Part shown: one piece after another, positions 55,752 to 63,337 of the stretch
Position numbering within the stretch: position 1 is the first letter of the stretch
How the letters are laid out: each line of letters starts with the position of its first letter
IMG/VR virus record: IMGVR_UViG_3300032093_000002
Location: 124,001-188,000 of that record
Source: a virus
DNA: 64,000 nucleotides
Reading direction: 5' to 3' (one strand)
Program-made: the position numbers and the translations under genes
Notes under the pieces: model-generated
What the model was told of the DNA's origin: nothing
The model's input: the letters and a program-made list of their open reading frames with translations, nothing else
The model's database searches: none

Positions 55752-55756
55752 AAAAA

Positions 55757-55764
55757 CAAAATTA
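55757..55764 (-). promoter_or_regulatory. Host-like promoter TAATTTTG
   Basis: Minus-strand TAATTTTG, 5 nt before the GH25 start. Confidence 0.55.
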
Positions 55765-55795
55765 CGAATAAAAGTTGAACTACGAACATTTATGA

Positions 55796-55803
55796 TATTT
55801 ATT
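55796..55803 (+). promoter_or_regulatory. TATTTATW late-type motif
   Basis: Plus-strand TATTTATT, 4 nt before the start at 55808. Confidence 0.6.
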
Positions 55804-55807
55804 TTTT

Positions 55808-56992
55808 ATGGGAAGAATTGTCAAATTGAAAGAATCAGACTTAGTTAATATCATTAATAAAATAATGAACGAACAAAAAGTCACTTCACAAATCATCAAA
55901 CCGAGATATGGTGTTGACCCATCTACAGCACCCTCGGATTATTTAGGGAAAGGCAGACAATTTGAAAAAGAATCTAAGTTCAAAAAACTAACGGATTTTT
56001 CAAATTATGAAAATATGGTGAGTAAAATACCTAATATGGAATGCTTACCAAACAATCAAATGAGATATTTCGTTTTATTCGTTACAGCAAAGAAAAAAGA
56101 CTTAATGAAAGATTTAGGAGTCGATGAAAAAACACTGAGTTATTTAACCAAAATTGCCATCGCAATTATGGGTTGGCAGTCTGATTTTGGTAAAACGGAC
56201 AAACTCTATGATATTAAGCCTATTGCAAAATACATAAACCCTTGGGATGTTTATAACACAGTAGACGGAATTCTAAAAAATATTGTTGGTAGTGGGACAG
56301 CAGCAAAAGGGACTGAATGGCTTGCTAAAAAATTTGGTGTTGATGAGCCATCTTTTGGTCCTGCGGAATTCATGCCATCAACATTTGCCAAAACGGGTGT
56401 TGAAAAAAAATATGGTAAGGGTATGGAAACTGTTATTGGGTCAGGTCTTGCAGTGATATACAACATGTTGTCAAAATACAGACAAGCAGAAAAAAATGGG
56501 TTGAGTAGTCAACCCTCAGTAAATCAAATTGCAAAAACTAAGGGTATTTATGGGTGGGTAGGTAATATTGGGACAGGAAATCATTTATGGGATGTGGCAA
56601 TAGCATCTCACACTTATCCAGATGAAAAAATTTTAGTAAAATATTGTGCAACTAACAGACCCGATTTCATGGCGCCTTGTTCAAATAGTACTTATGAACC
56701 ATTCAGTTCTGATTCAGCTTGGCAATCTTTCAGAAAACATAAGTGGAACCAAATTTATTATGGTAAAAATAAAAATTTGGATGTTTTTCCAGGTAAATTG
56801 ACTGTAAATCGCGGACAACAAATTCCCAACTATTTACCTTACCTAACAGGAACTCATGGAACAATATCGGGTCAAGAAGAAGGGATAATGGACAATTTGC
56901 GTTTAATTAGTAGAACTAACGACCGTATAAATCAATTCAAGTGTGTGGACGATGCAATTAGAACTAACGTTTCCTATCCTAAATTTTCTTAA
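55808..56992 (+). CDS. Tagged lysozyme-like protein A (catalytic Glu replaced)
   Basis: A 394-aa protein with a clear tag, MGRIVKLKESDLVNIINKIM then N-E-Q. The body parallels the 314-aa protein at 59179-60123: DLMKDLGVDEKTLSYLTKIA aligns with LMSELGVDANTLLFMAKAA, FGPAEFMPSTFAKTG with LGSAQFTEKTWNDYG, PSVNQIAKTKGI with PSVNPIAVRTKGI. The Glu of the partner (GRETLF) is Gln here (GWQSDF). It looks like a lytic-transglycosylase-type fold that has lost its acid. A structural or regulatory partner role is possible. Confidence 0.7.
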   Translation: MGRIVKLKESDLVNIINKIMNEQKVTSQIIKPRYGVDPSTAPSDYLGKGRQFEKESKFKKLTDFSNYENMVSKIPNMECLPNNQMRYFVLFVTAKKKDLMKDLGVDEKTLSYLTKIAIAIMGWQSDFGKTDKLYDIKPIAKYINPWDVYNTVDGILKNIVGSGTAAKGTEWLAKKFGVDEPSFGPAEFMPSTFAKTGVEKKYGKGMETVIGSGLAVIYNMLSKYRQAEKNGLSSQPSVNQIAKTKGIYGWVGNIGTGNHLWDVAIASHTYPDEKILVKYCATNRPDFMAPCSNSTYEPFSSDSAWQSFRKHKWNQIYYGKNKNLDVFPGKLTVNRGQQIPNYLPYLTGTHGTISGQEEGIMDNLRLISRTNDRINQFKCVDDAIRTNVSYPKFS

Positions 56993-57282
56993 GAATTCAT
57001 TACTCCATCCAAATATTTCTTGATTGTTCTCCTAATTTTTTTCTCACCTAAAGCAACCCAATCGTTAACAATTGAATTATAAATTACTGACACCAAATAT
57101 TTTTTATTGGACAAAAGTGGTTTTGATTTATCATCCACTTTGATAAATTTGAATTTCCCACCGAATGTAGTCTCAACTTCTGTGACAGGAAAATGTCTTT
57201 TCAAGTGAGTCAGTAACTCATCCGAGGTATCATCAATATATTTCGATAAAATTTGTTTTCTTTCTTCTTCTGAGATACGCAT
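56989..57282 (-). CDS. Small protein with tag-like N-terminus
   Basis: The 97-aa protein begins MRISEEERKQILSKYIDDTS, akin to the tag at 61454 (LTESEKEEIRKFY). I use 57282 because the motif TATTTATG then ends 3 nt upstream. The rest is a small alpha/beta domain (FGGKFKFIKVDDKSKPLLSN) with a basic C-terminus. Unknown function. Confidence 0.55.
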   Translation of the reverse strand: MRISEEERKQILSKYIDDTSDELLTHLKRHFPVTEVETTFGGKFKFIKVDDKSKPLLSNKKYLVSVIYNSIVNDWVALGEKKIRRTIKKYLDGVMNS

Positions 57283-57285
57283 ATT

Positions 57286-57293
57286 CATAAATA
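57286..57293 (-). promoter_or_regulatory. TATTTATG late-type motif
   Basis: Minus-strand TATTTATG, 3 nt before the start at 57282, 6 nt from the divergent plus-strand motif. Confidence 0.55.
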
Positions 57294-57299
57294 TACGTC

Positions 57300-57307
57300 T
57301 ATTTATT
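57300..57307 (+). promoter_or_regulatory. TATTTATW late-type motif
   Basis: Plus-strand TATTTATT, 15 nt before the start at 57323. Confidence 0.55.
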
Positions 57308-57322
57308 TGTAAAATCAAAGAC

Positions 57323-57457
57323 ATGGCAAAAGCAAAAGGTGGAGCGAGAGCTGAATCAAGAAAAGTAACTTTTGGTAAGAGAAAAACTGGAGCAGCAAAA
57401 AAATCTTACAACAAACACAATCCAAGACCAAAAGCATATAGAGGTCAAGGACGCTGA
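57323..57457 (+). CDS. 44-aa highly basic protein
   Basis: A short gene encoding 44 residues rich in Lys, Arg, Gly and Ala (MAKAKGGARAESRKVTFGKR ... AYRGQGR). It has a late-type motif. Composition resembles DNA-condensing or ribosomal-type basic peptides; it could be a packaged histone-like peptide. It shares a KVTFGKRK stretch with the KKVTFGDP of the DUF5872-like protein, perhaps by chance. Confidence 0.65.
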   Translation: MAKAKGGARAESRKVTFGKRKTGAAKKSYNKHNPRPKAYRGQGR

Positions 57458-57492
57458 CTTTAATTTCAATAATACGTTATTATATTTTTATC

Positions 57493-57780
57493 ATGCCAGA
57501 TAAAAAACAGAGACTCTTTCGCCTCATTGAATCTTATTTGAACGACTATCAGAAAGAATCTGTAGAACAAGTCTATGGTAAGGGAACAAAAATAAAGATT
57601 CACACAATATCTGAATCTGTCACACAGAATAGTCTTCTAATCGAAGCGGTAATTGTTTTAGGTGAAACAATATCCGAGGAAGTTATGGATAGAAAGTTAG
57701 CTGATGTATTGATACAAGACGCATTGGTCTATTTTTTTCCCGACCAACACATTAAAACATATGTTAGATGGGACGTTTAA
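57493..57780 (+). CDS. Small protein with tag-like N-terminus
   Basis: 95 aa; MPDKKQRLFRLIESYLNDYQ resembles MDKIGKIKRLVESSLN at 60537, both with a (L/I)-x-E-S site. The rest is a small alpha/beta domain (IKIHTISESVTQNSLLIEAV). Overlaps the convergent holin-like gene by 4 nt. Unknown function. Confidence 0.6.
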   Translation: MPDKKQRLFRLIESYLNDYQKESVEQVYGKGTKIKIHTISESVTQNSLLIEAVIVLGETISEEVMDRKLADVLIQDALVYFFPDQHIKTYVRWDV

Positions 57781-58082
57781 ATTCCCTTATTCAATCTTAG
57801 AATGAGTTCTGAATTTTCTTTCTGTAGATAATCAACTTTCACTGCAAGTGCTGAAACTTGTTCTGTCAATTTTAAGATTGTTGCTCTCATCTCATCTTTT
57901 TCCTTGGAGGAATTTTCCAACAAAACTTCTAACTTTGCAATTCTATCTTTACAATCATGACGAATAAATTCTTCATCTCTTTCTTTCCTCATGGCTCTTT
58001 TCTCATAGAATCTCCATGCACTTGCTGAACCTAATACGGTTACAACCGTAATTAATACTGTATATAATGATTGTGTTTCCAT
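57777..58082 (-). CDS. Holin/spanin-like membrane protein with coiled coil
   Basis: The 101-aa product has one N-terminal helix (YTVLITVVTVLGSASAWRF, residues 7-25) then a long coiled coil (LEVLLENSSKEKDEMRATIL through SALAVKVDYLQKENSELILR). It is separated by one base from the wall-hydrolase gene. Position and layout suit a lysis accessory protein; it could equally be a structural anchor. Confidence 0.6.
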   Translation of the reverse strand: METQSLYTVLITVVTVLGSASAWRFYEKRAMRKERDEEFIRHDCKDRIAKLEVLLENSSKEKDEMRATILKLTEQVSALAVKVDYLQKENSELILRLNKGI

Positions 58083-58083
58083 T

Positions 58084-59133
58084 TTACGCTTTTGCTGGTC
58101 TTGCCCAAACTATGTTAAATTCACCTCCCATTTGGGATAAAGGTGTTGCTTTTAATGTGTCGGTCACGTAGTGATAAATGATTGGTTCTCCTGATGGTGT
58201 TTTTCCCCCAACAAAACCTAAGTGAGTGTTGAAACCAAAACGTTCTCCCTTCTTTGTTAAAGTATCACCTGGAACAAATTTCAATTTTTTTCCCATATCA
58301 CTTGGCTGCCAAGCTCTTATTTTTCCACCTTCCAAAACACCAAAGAAAGGACCATTGGTTGCTCTTTCTCCTTTTGATGTTAATCCCGTTGCCCCATAAA
58401 AGAAAGCTTCTCCTGTGTGTGATGAACCAGGATAATAAATTCCAACAACATCTCCCAAATCTAAGTCGCTAAAAGAAGACTGAGATGGAACAGCTTGTGA
58501 AATTAAGGACTTAATTCTACCGAATTGACCTGATGAATTAATTTGATTTTCACTTAAGCCTTTCGAATTTTGGTTGATTTGTGAAAAAATGTCAGCCATT
58601 TCATTGAGATTACCTCCTTTGAATATTTTACTAAACCCATCTCCTTTGTTTGGAAATGAATTAGACAATCTGTATGCATGCCACGCATTACCCTGTCTTA
58701 CACCCGTCTGACTTGCAACATATTGAGAGCATCCTATTGGACCTTTTTTTGCAACATTTTCCTTTCCTTTACAAACATCGTTCAAAGTATCTTTAACGGT
58801 GGGGTATAATACATATCTACCACAACGTTTGGTCAACCCACTATCACTAGGAACAGTTCCTTCTTGATTTCCCTCAAAATATGGTATTCCTAATTTTTTT
58901 GACGTATAAGGACCTAATACCCCCTTACCGTTACCTCCATTTTTTAATTGGAAATCCTTTATTGCAATTTTTGTCAATTTTCCTATAATCCCATCAACTC
59001 CATCCCTATTTGGACCAGATTTCCCTAAGTTGTATCCTAATTCCTTAAGTTTTGTTTGAGCGGCTTTAACGAAATCAGTGTAAGATTCGTATTGTTCGAG
59101 AATGACTCTCATTTTATTTCTTAAATTTTTCAT
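58084..59133 (-). CDS. Tagged peptidoglycan hydrolase: PG-binding plus NlpC/CHAP-like domain
   Basis: The 349-aa protein opens MKNLRNKMRVILEQYESYTD, a tag ending I-L-E-Q. A PG_binding_1 domain follows (QTKLKELGYNL, IKDFQLKNGGNGKGVLGPYT; residues 24-80). The C-terminal domain has KKGPIGCSQYVASQTG (Cys135) and FNTHLGFVGG (His near 305), the Cys/His pair of papain-like wall amidases or endopeptidases. Carrying the tag, it is a candidate virion-associated lysin that opens the wall on entry. Late-type motif 5 nt upstream. Confidence 0.75.
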   Translation of the reverse strand: MKNLRNKMRVILEQYESYTDFVKAAQTKLKELGYNLGKSGPNRDGVDGIIGKLTKIAIKDFQLKNGGNGKGVLGPYTSKKLGIPYFEGNQEGTVPSDSGLTKRCGRYVLYPTVKDTLNDVCKGKENVAKKGPIGCSQYVASQTGVRQGNAWHAYRLSNSFPNKGDGFSKIFKGGNLNEMADIFSQINQNSKGLSENQINSSGQFGRIKSLISQAVPSQSSFSDLDLGDVVGIYYPGSSHTGEAFFYGATGLTSKGERATNGPFFGVLEGGKIRAWQPSDMGKKLKFVPGDTLTKKGERFGFNTHLGFVGGKTPSGEPIIYHYVTDTLKATPLSQMGGEFNIVWARPAKA

Positions 59134-59138
59134 ACTTT

Positions 59139-59146
59139 AATAAATA
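59139..59146 (-). promoter_or_regulatory. TATTTATW late-type motif
   Basis: Minus-strand TATTTATT, 5 nt before the start at 59133. Confidence 0.6.
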
Positions 59147-59178
59147 TGTTTTTATTTCTATTCTACCATCAGTTTTAT

Positions 59179-60123
59179 TTAAAACTTCAAACAACCAAAA
59201 CTATTCATGTATCTTACTACTTTTTCCAAGTAACCAATACTTGTTTGTTGACCCGAACCTTTGTTTGGAAAATAATTGGCAATTGGTTTGTTTTGTAAAA
59301 CCATAATTTTCAGTTCAGGTTTAGATTGTGGAAAGGGTTGATATAACGTTTTGTCACACGGTGCAGCATAATTCGGGTCTTTTGTTTCACACCATCTAGT
59401 GATTAGACCTGGCATGTTGTGTGCAACTATTGCTAAATCCATTGCGTTGTTACCTGTCCCATCAATTCCCTTGATACCCTTAGTTCTAACTGCAATCGGA
59501 TTAACGGATGGACCTGTTCCATTACCTACTTTTAAGGCTCTTTTGTAATCATCATTGATTCTGTGTAATGTCCCTATTCCTTGTTTCAAAGAACTGAAAG
59601 AATCTGAATAGGAACCAACTTTTTTATCTAAACCATAATCATTCCAAGTTTTTTCGGTAAATTGTGCTGAACCCAAACTCATTTGTTTCTGAGGTTTACC
59701 TGAAATTTTATTCACCAAATTTAACCCACCCACAGCGGATTTTGGGAGAAATCCAAACCCTATCGAATGTAAAAATTCTGCCGCGTCATCACTCCATTCA
59801 CTATAAGTACGGAATAAAGTTTCCCTTCCAATAATTCCGATTGCGGCTTTGGCCATGAAAAGCAGTGTATTAGCATCAACCCCAAGTTCACTCATCAATT
59901 TTTGTTTGTTTTGAACTACGTATTCTGCAAATGGTCTTACGTCCTCGGGAATACACGGGTATTTCTTCTCTAAACTGATATTTTCATTTTGTTTACTGAC
60001 TCTTGCGTTTTCACGTGAATTATCTAGCCCAAATGAAGTTATTCCTGGTCCTGTTTGTTCTTTAAGAATTCGTAAGATAATATTCTCTAAATCCGTCTCA
60101 GTTAATTTGATACTTTTTTTCAT
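59179..60123 (-). CDS. Tagged lysozyme-like protein B
   Basis: A 314-aa protein with the most typical tag (MKKSIKLTETDLENIILRIL, then K-E-Q). IGIIGRETLF (Glu101) stands at the catalytic position of SLT/lysozyme folds, and KQMSLGSAQFTEKTWNDYGL fits the GxxQF motif that follows. Several Cys occur in the C-terminal part (WCETKDPNYAAPC). It is a paralogue of the protein at 55808-56992, which has lost this Glu. I start it at 60123 because the late-type motif is 5 nt upstream; the open frame goes 21 nt further. Confidence 0.75.
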   Translation of the reverse strand: MKKSIKLTETDLENIILRILKEQTGPGITSFGLDNSRENARVSKQNENISLEKKYPCIPEDVRPFAEYVVQNKQKLMSELGVDANTLLFMAKAAIGIIGRETLFRTYSEWSDDAAEFLHSIGFGFLPKSAVGGLNLVNKISGKPQKQMSLGSAQFTEKTWNDYGLDKKVGSYSDSFSSLKQGIGTLHRINDDYKRALKVGNGTGPSVNPIAVRTKGIKGIDGTGNNAMDLAIVAHNMPGLITRWCETKDPNYAAPCDKTLYQPFPQSKPELKIMVLQNKPIANYFPNKGSGQQTSIGYLEKVVRYMNSFGCLKF

Positions 60124-60128
60124 TATGA

Positions 60129-60136
60129 AATAAATA
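60129..60136 (-). promoter_or_regulatory. TATTTATW late-type motif
   Basis: Minus-strand TATTTATT, 5 nt before the start at 60123. Confidence 0.6.
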
Positions 60137-60225
60137 TCCACCAAAAATGACTTTTAGTGATGAGGGAAATAATTATTATTCTTTCAGAATAATAATAAGA
60201 ATTAATAAAAATAAAAAAAAAAGAA

Positions 60226-60245
60226 AAAAAACTAGTAATACTAGT
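60226..60245 (-). terminator. Terminator of the 60902-60256 gene pair
   Basis: Minus-strand ACTAGT-ATT-ACTAGT hairpin followed by eight T. A second AT-rich inverted repeat (about 60177-60202) lies beyond it. Confidence 0.7.
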
Positions 60246-60255
60246 TCTAGGGATT

Positions 60256-60537
60256 TTAGCAAACCGCCACACAAGAATCGAAACCTAAAATATCCTCTAT
60301 AATTTTTGTTACTTCATTACAAGGGTCGTCCAAGAAACCAATGTGAGAGTCGGGTTCATCTCTCCGATTGTCTTTGATGGTTAGAAAAACAGCATGAGAA
60401 TCGGGAATCCATTTATTTGATTTGTCATCATATTTTTGGGTGGGGACGATTTGTATTTCTTTGATTAAAATATCCCCTCCGAAGGAGGTGTTCAACGAAG
60501 ACTCAACAAGTCGTTTTATTTTTCCAATCTTGTCCAT
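60256..60537 (-). CDS. Small protein with tag-like N-terminus
   Basis: 93 aa; MDKIGKIKRLVESSLNTSFG has the L-V-E-S site. The body is a small alpha/beta domain (HAVFLTIKDNRRDEPDSHIG) with two Cys at the end (SCVAVC). It overlaps the DUF2452-like gene by 22 nt. Unknown function; related in layout to 57493-57780. Confidence 0.6.
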   Translation of the reverse strand: MDKIGKIKRLVESSLNTSFGGDILIKEIQIVPTQKYDDKSNKWIPDSHAVFLTIKDNRRDEPDSHIGFLDDPCNEVTKIIEDILGFDSCVAVC

Positions 60538-60902
60538 GTCATGTCAGAATTTAAAACCACAGAATAAAGATGTTTTTTATTCCATTCGTTTGGACCAATA
60601 AGTGACAAAGTCTTGGACCCATCAGGATTCTCATATAAGTGATATATCTCCCCAATAATCGGTTCAAATCTATAGTTTGACTCGTAGACCTCTTGTTGGA
60701 TAATCATCGAATTTTGGAGGTCCTGTGCTTCTTTAATGAGCTCTTCATATCGTCTCTTAACCACTCGGTCGACCTTATTGAGACCGTGTTTTTTAAAGGA
60801 TGTTAAGTCTTGGGGTTCAATCTTTGGGGCACCTACATGGGTTGGGTAGGGAATTACCATTGGTTGTAGATTAACCTTATCGATATGAGATTGAGTTGAC
60901 AT
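60516..60902 (-). CDS. DUF2452-like protein
   Basis: The 128-aa protein reads NLQPMVIPYPTHVGAPKIEP, then VKRRYEELIKEAQDL, and YRFEPIIGEIYHLYENPDGS with LSLIGPNEWNK, the pattern of DUF2452, a small cytoplasmic protein family found from bacteria to animals and in large phages. The role is unknown. It lies upstream of and overlaps a tag-like gene. Confidence 0.75.
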   Translation of the reverse strand: MSTQSHIDKVNLQPMVIPYPTHVGAPKIEPQDLTSFKKHGLNKVDRVVKRRYEELIKEAQDLQNSMIIQQEVYESNYRFEPIIGEIYHLYENPDGSKTLSLIGPNEWNKKHLYSVVLNSDMTWTRLEK

Positions 60903-60904
60903 AA

Positions 60905-60925
60905 AAAAAAAGTCCCTTTATGGGA
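60905..60925 (-). terminator. Terminator of the 61454-60957 gene
   Basis: Minus-strand GTCCC-ATAAA-GGGAC hairpin followed by nine T. Confidence 0.85.
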
Positions 60926-60956
60926 CAATTTTATAAAATATATTTTGTAAAAACAA

Positions 60957-61454
60957 TTACTGACCTTTAATCATTCCGATTCCGTGTTTTAAAAATTCTT
61001 TCGCTCTTGGTGAGAGATGTTGCATTGCATATACTTTTTCAATATCCTTAACTAATTCTTCACCGTGTTCGTTCTCCTTGTAGAGTTCTATGATTTTGTC
61101 CATGGCCTTACAACACTCTTTCTTTGTTTCATCAAAATAATTGTAGGGTTTGAATCCTTTAAGATGAGTCATTATTTGGTGTGCTAAATGTTCTCCACCA
61201 TCCGTAACCTTCGGATGAAGTCTCAAGGTTTTGAGCAATTCTAACTTATCAACTAATCCCCTAACACCGTTCTTTCTTAATCTTACTCCCTCAATATAAT
61301 CATCATCTTCATCATCGCCCATAATTTCTTCTAACGATTTAGTGTTACCAGCGTGACAAAACTTTCTATCATCTTTTTTCTCGTCTTCAGAAATATTATA
61401 AAATTTCCTGATTTCTTCTTTTTCAGATTCGGTTAAATAAAATCTTTTACTCAT
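60957..61454 (-). CDS. Tagged unknown protein, 165 aa
   Basis: It begins MSKRFYLTESEKEEIRKFYN then I-S-E, a strong tag with LTES. The rest is helical and acidic in the middle (GDDEDDDY), with several Cys/His (FCHAGN, ECCKAM, HLAHQIMTHL) that may bind metal. Late-type motif 3 nt upstream; terminator after it. Unknown family. Confidence 0.65.
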   Translation of the reverse strand: MSKRFYLTESEKEEIRKFYNISEDEKKDDRKFCHAGNTKSLEEIMGDDEDDDYIEGVRLRKNGVRGLVDKLELLKTLRLHPKVTDGGEHLAHQIMTHLKGFKPYNYFDETKKECCKAMDKIIELYKENEHGEELVKDIEKVYAMQHLSPRAKEFLKHGIGMIKGQ

Positions 61455-61457
61455 GTC

Positions 61458-61465
61458 TATAAATA
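61458..61465 (-). promoter_or_regulatory. TATTTATW late-type motif
   Basis: Minus-strand TATTTATA, 3 nt before the start at 61454. Confidence 0.6.
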
Positions 61466-61488
61466 TAAGTTTCTTTCAAAATCTCCGA

Positions 61489-62196
61489 CTAATCAATCAC
61501 ACCGTGTAAAAATTGTATTTTCTCATCATTAGATAAAGTATCCTTCGTAAATGAAAATGGGTCGTAATCGAATTTGTAAAAATATGGTTTGTAAAAGTGG
61601 TAAACTAACTTCGCACTTTTTGTATCATACAAATCATTGAAGATAAAATACCTTTTATTTAAAAAAGGGTTGTCATTTAACAATTCTTGCATTTTTTGTC
61701 TATCAATTTCATTTTTTGACTTGATGAATGGTAGTTTGAGCAAATCTTGATATAAATTTTCAGCTCTTAGAGTGTAATCAACCGTTTCTTCATTGTTGAA
61801 TTTCCACTTATTAAAGAACAGCTGGTCACTTCCATATTTTGGGGTCATGAAAACGTAAAATCCATGGTTCAGGAGAGACTTCTGAATCCAATTATTGAAA
61901 TTTTTCCTTACGTTAGTTTTTTTCTTGGTTAGCGCTTCTGAATTATACGAGTTAACAAAGAATGAAAAGAACATATCATAGGGATTTCTACAACTTATGA
62001 TTTTTTTTAAATTTTGAAATTTTTCAGGAATGAAATTTGAAAATGAATGCTCATAATACTTAAAATCCAAGTATTCCTCTTTGTCTTTTTGAGAATATCT
62101 GAAAAAATTGTAGTCTTCGAAAATTTTTTTGGTGATTCTAGTTGCACATCTTTCGTGTGCTAACCATACAACCTGATGCTCGGGTGAAATATTCAT
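61489..62196 (-). CDS. Sulfotransferase-like protein 3
   Basis: A 235-aa relative of the proteins at 3821 and 11559: WLAHERCATRITKKIFED takes the 5'-phosphosulfate-loop position and IISCRNPYDMFFSFFVN the RNPxxxxxS motif. The C-terminal FYKFDYDP corresponds to LFGY in the others. The first motif has lost the usual Lys/Gly/Thr order, so it may use another donor. It shares its first base with the stop of the next upstream gene, in an operon of three small genes. Confidence 0.65.
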   Translation of the reverse strand: MNISPEHQVVWLAHERCATRITKKIFEDYNFFRYSQKDKEEYLDFKYYEHSFSNFIPEKFQNLKKIISCRNPYDMFFSFFVNSYNSEALTKKKTNVRKNFNNWIQKSLLNHGFYVFMTPKYGSDQLFFNKWKFNNEETVDYTLRAENLYQDLLKLPFIKSKNEIDRQKMQELLNDNPFLNKRYFIFNDLYDTKSAKLVYHFYKPYFYKFDYDPFSFTKDTLSNDEKIQFLHGVID

Positions 62197-62411
62197 TATT
62201 TTATGAAATTATTCAAATTATTCAAAGTATAAACAGAATCATAAGGGTCGTAACAATAATCCCATAAGGATTTGTTTTTGATGAAAGGGTGTGGTTGACC
62301 CTTTGACCATTTTTTTCCTAATTCATAATCATTTCTACACCAAGTTAGTTTTCTATTTGGTGTTTCTACAAAAAATGAACGAATTTTTTGAATTAATCTG
62401 AAAAAAGACAT
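62196..62411 (-). CDS. Small unknown protein with Trp/Tyr/Asp-rich end
   Basis: 71 aa starting MSFFRLIQKIRSFFVETPNR; I take this ATG, 10 nt past the upstream stop, since the earlier in-frame ATG lies inside the upstream gene. Contains TWCRNDYELGKKWSKGQPHP and NKSLWDYCYDPYD, aromatic and Cys-rich. Coupled to the sulfotransferase-like gene by one shared base. Unknown. Confidence 0.55.
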   Translation of the reverse strand: MSFFRLIQKIRSFFVETPNRKLTWCRNDYELGKKWSKGQPHPFIKNKSLWDYCYDPYDSVYTLNNLNNFIK

Positions 62412-62421
62412 GTAAAACGAA

Positions 62422-62613
62422 TTATCTATATAAGTTTTTTGTATTATTAAATATTTTTTTTGCCTCAACCTCCAATAATCTTATTTTTTGTTCGTCTGAA
62501 GGGGAAACCTCAAAGTTTTGAGCTTTGATTTGTCTAATCTGTTCTTGAATTCTTTCATATTGAAACAAATATTGGTTATAAAGTTGAGCTTTTTGGTCGT
62601 TACTTAAATTCAT
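62422..62613 (-). CDS. Small helical protein
   Basis: 63 aa, charged and helical (MNLSNDQKAQLYNQYLFQYE ... VEAKKIFNNTKNLYR). It is the first gene of the operon that includes sulfotransferase-like protein 3. A TACCTTTA sequence upstream is a one-mismatch host-type promoter. Unknown family. Confidence 0.5.
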   Translation of the reverse strand: MNLSNDQKAQLYNQYLFQYERIQEQIRQIKAQNFEVSPSDEQKIRLLEVEAKKIFNNTKNLYR

Positions 62614-62657
62614 AGTTCATTTTTTTTTAAAGGTAGTTTTTTTTCACTCTAAGTAAA

Positions 62658-62945
62658 TTAACTACTGGTTTTTGTTTCATCGTATACCTGGTTGACCTTA
62701 TCCAATATTTTGAAAAAATTGTTTTTTGTTGAAGACTTGGTCTTTTTTCCACCTTTGAACAAGGAATTGAGTTCTTTGAGTTTATCTATTGAATCCTCAA
62801 TTGAATCTTCAACACTCGAGTTACCGTTGTCAGTATTGTAATTTACTGGTTGAACATATATGTCTAAATCCATAGCAGCACTGTTGGAACCAGTCTCAAA
62901 TAAACGGTTGTATTGTTCTTTGGTGATGAGTATTTTTTTCATCAA
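62658..62945 (-). CDS. Small tagged protein
   Basis: The N-terminus MMKKILITKEQYNRLFETGS is a tag variant with L-F-E-T. The remaining 75 residues are Ser/Asn/Asp-rich and then lysine-rich helix (FFKILDKVNQVYDETKTSS). No enzyme motif. Two nt from the upstream gene, so it shares its late-type motif. Confidence 0.6.
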   Translation of the reverse strand: MMKKILITKEQYNRLFETGSNSAAMDLDIYVQPVNYNTDNGNSSVEDSIEDSIDKLKELNSLFKGGKKTKSSTKNNFFKILDKVNQVYDETKTSS

Positions 62946-62947
62946 TA

Positions 62948-63313
62948 TTAGATGACTCTCAATATTGTGTTAATTACAGTATCTGAATTTAATTCAGACC
63001 AATCAAGAAGTTTTTCTTCTCCGTCCGATGAGACAACGATATGATTAGCATAATCAATATCCCCATATAGTTCAACTCCTGTAACATTTGCTAAATTCAA
63101 ATAAACACCGTCATTAGCTCTGAAGATTACTTTGAAGTCTCCTACAAGGTTTGAGCATTCAACATCTGAAAAAACGTTGAATGATTTGTCTGTTGACACA
63201 TTCAGAATTTCGAGAGTGATGTCTTCAGTTTCACCTGAAGGATTATGGATGAAGTCCTCACCAACTTGCTTGATGAATTTATCTGATTCGTTTCTTGAAA
63301 AAATTGTTGCCAT
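62948..63313 (-). CDS. Unknown 121-aa probable structural protein
   Basis: A beta-rich acidic protein starting MATIFSRNESDKFIKQVGED, with repeated short strands (DITLEILNVSTDKSFNVFSD; ANVTGVELYGDID) as in small phage head or tail proteins. The late-type motif lies 16 nt upstream. Unknown family. Confidence 0.6.
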   Translation of the reverse strand: MATIFSRNESDKFIKQVGEDFIHNPSGETEDITLEILNVSTDKSFNVFSDVECSNLVGDFKVIFRANDGVYLNLANVTGVELYGDIDYANHIVVSSDGEEKLLDWSELNSDTVINTILRVI

Positions 63314-63329
63314 TTTAAAATGTTTTCTT

Positions 63330-63337
63330 TATAAATA
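63330..63337 (-). promoter_or_regulatory. TATTTATW late-type motif
   Basis: Minus-strand TATTTATA, 16 nt before the start at 63313. Confidence 0.5.
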
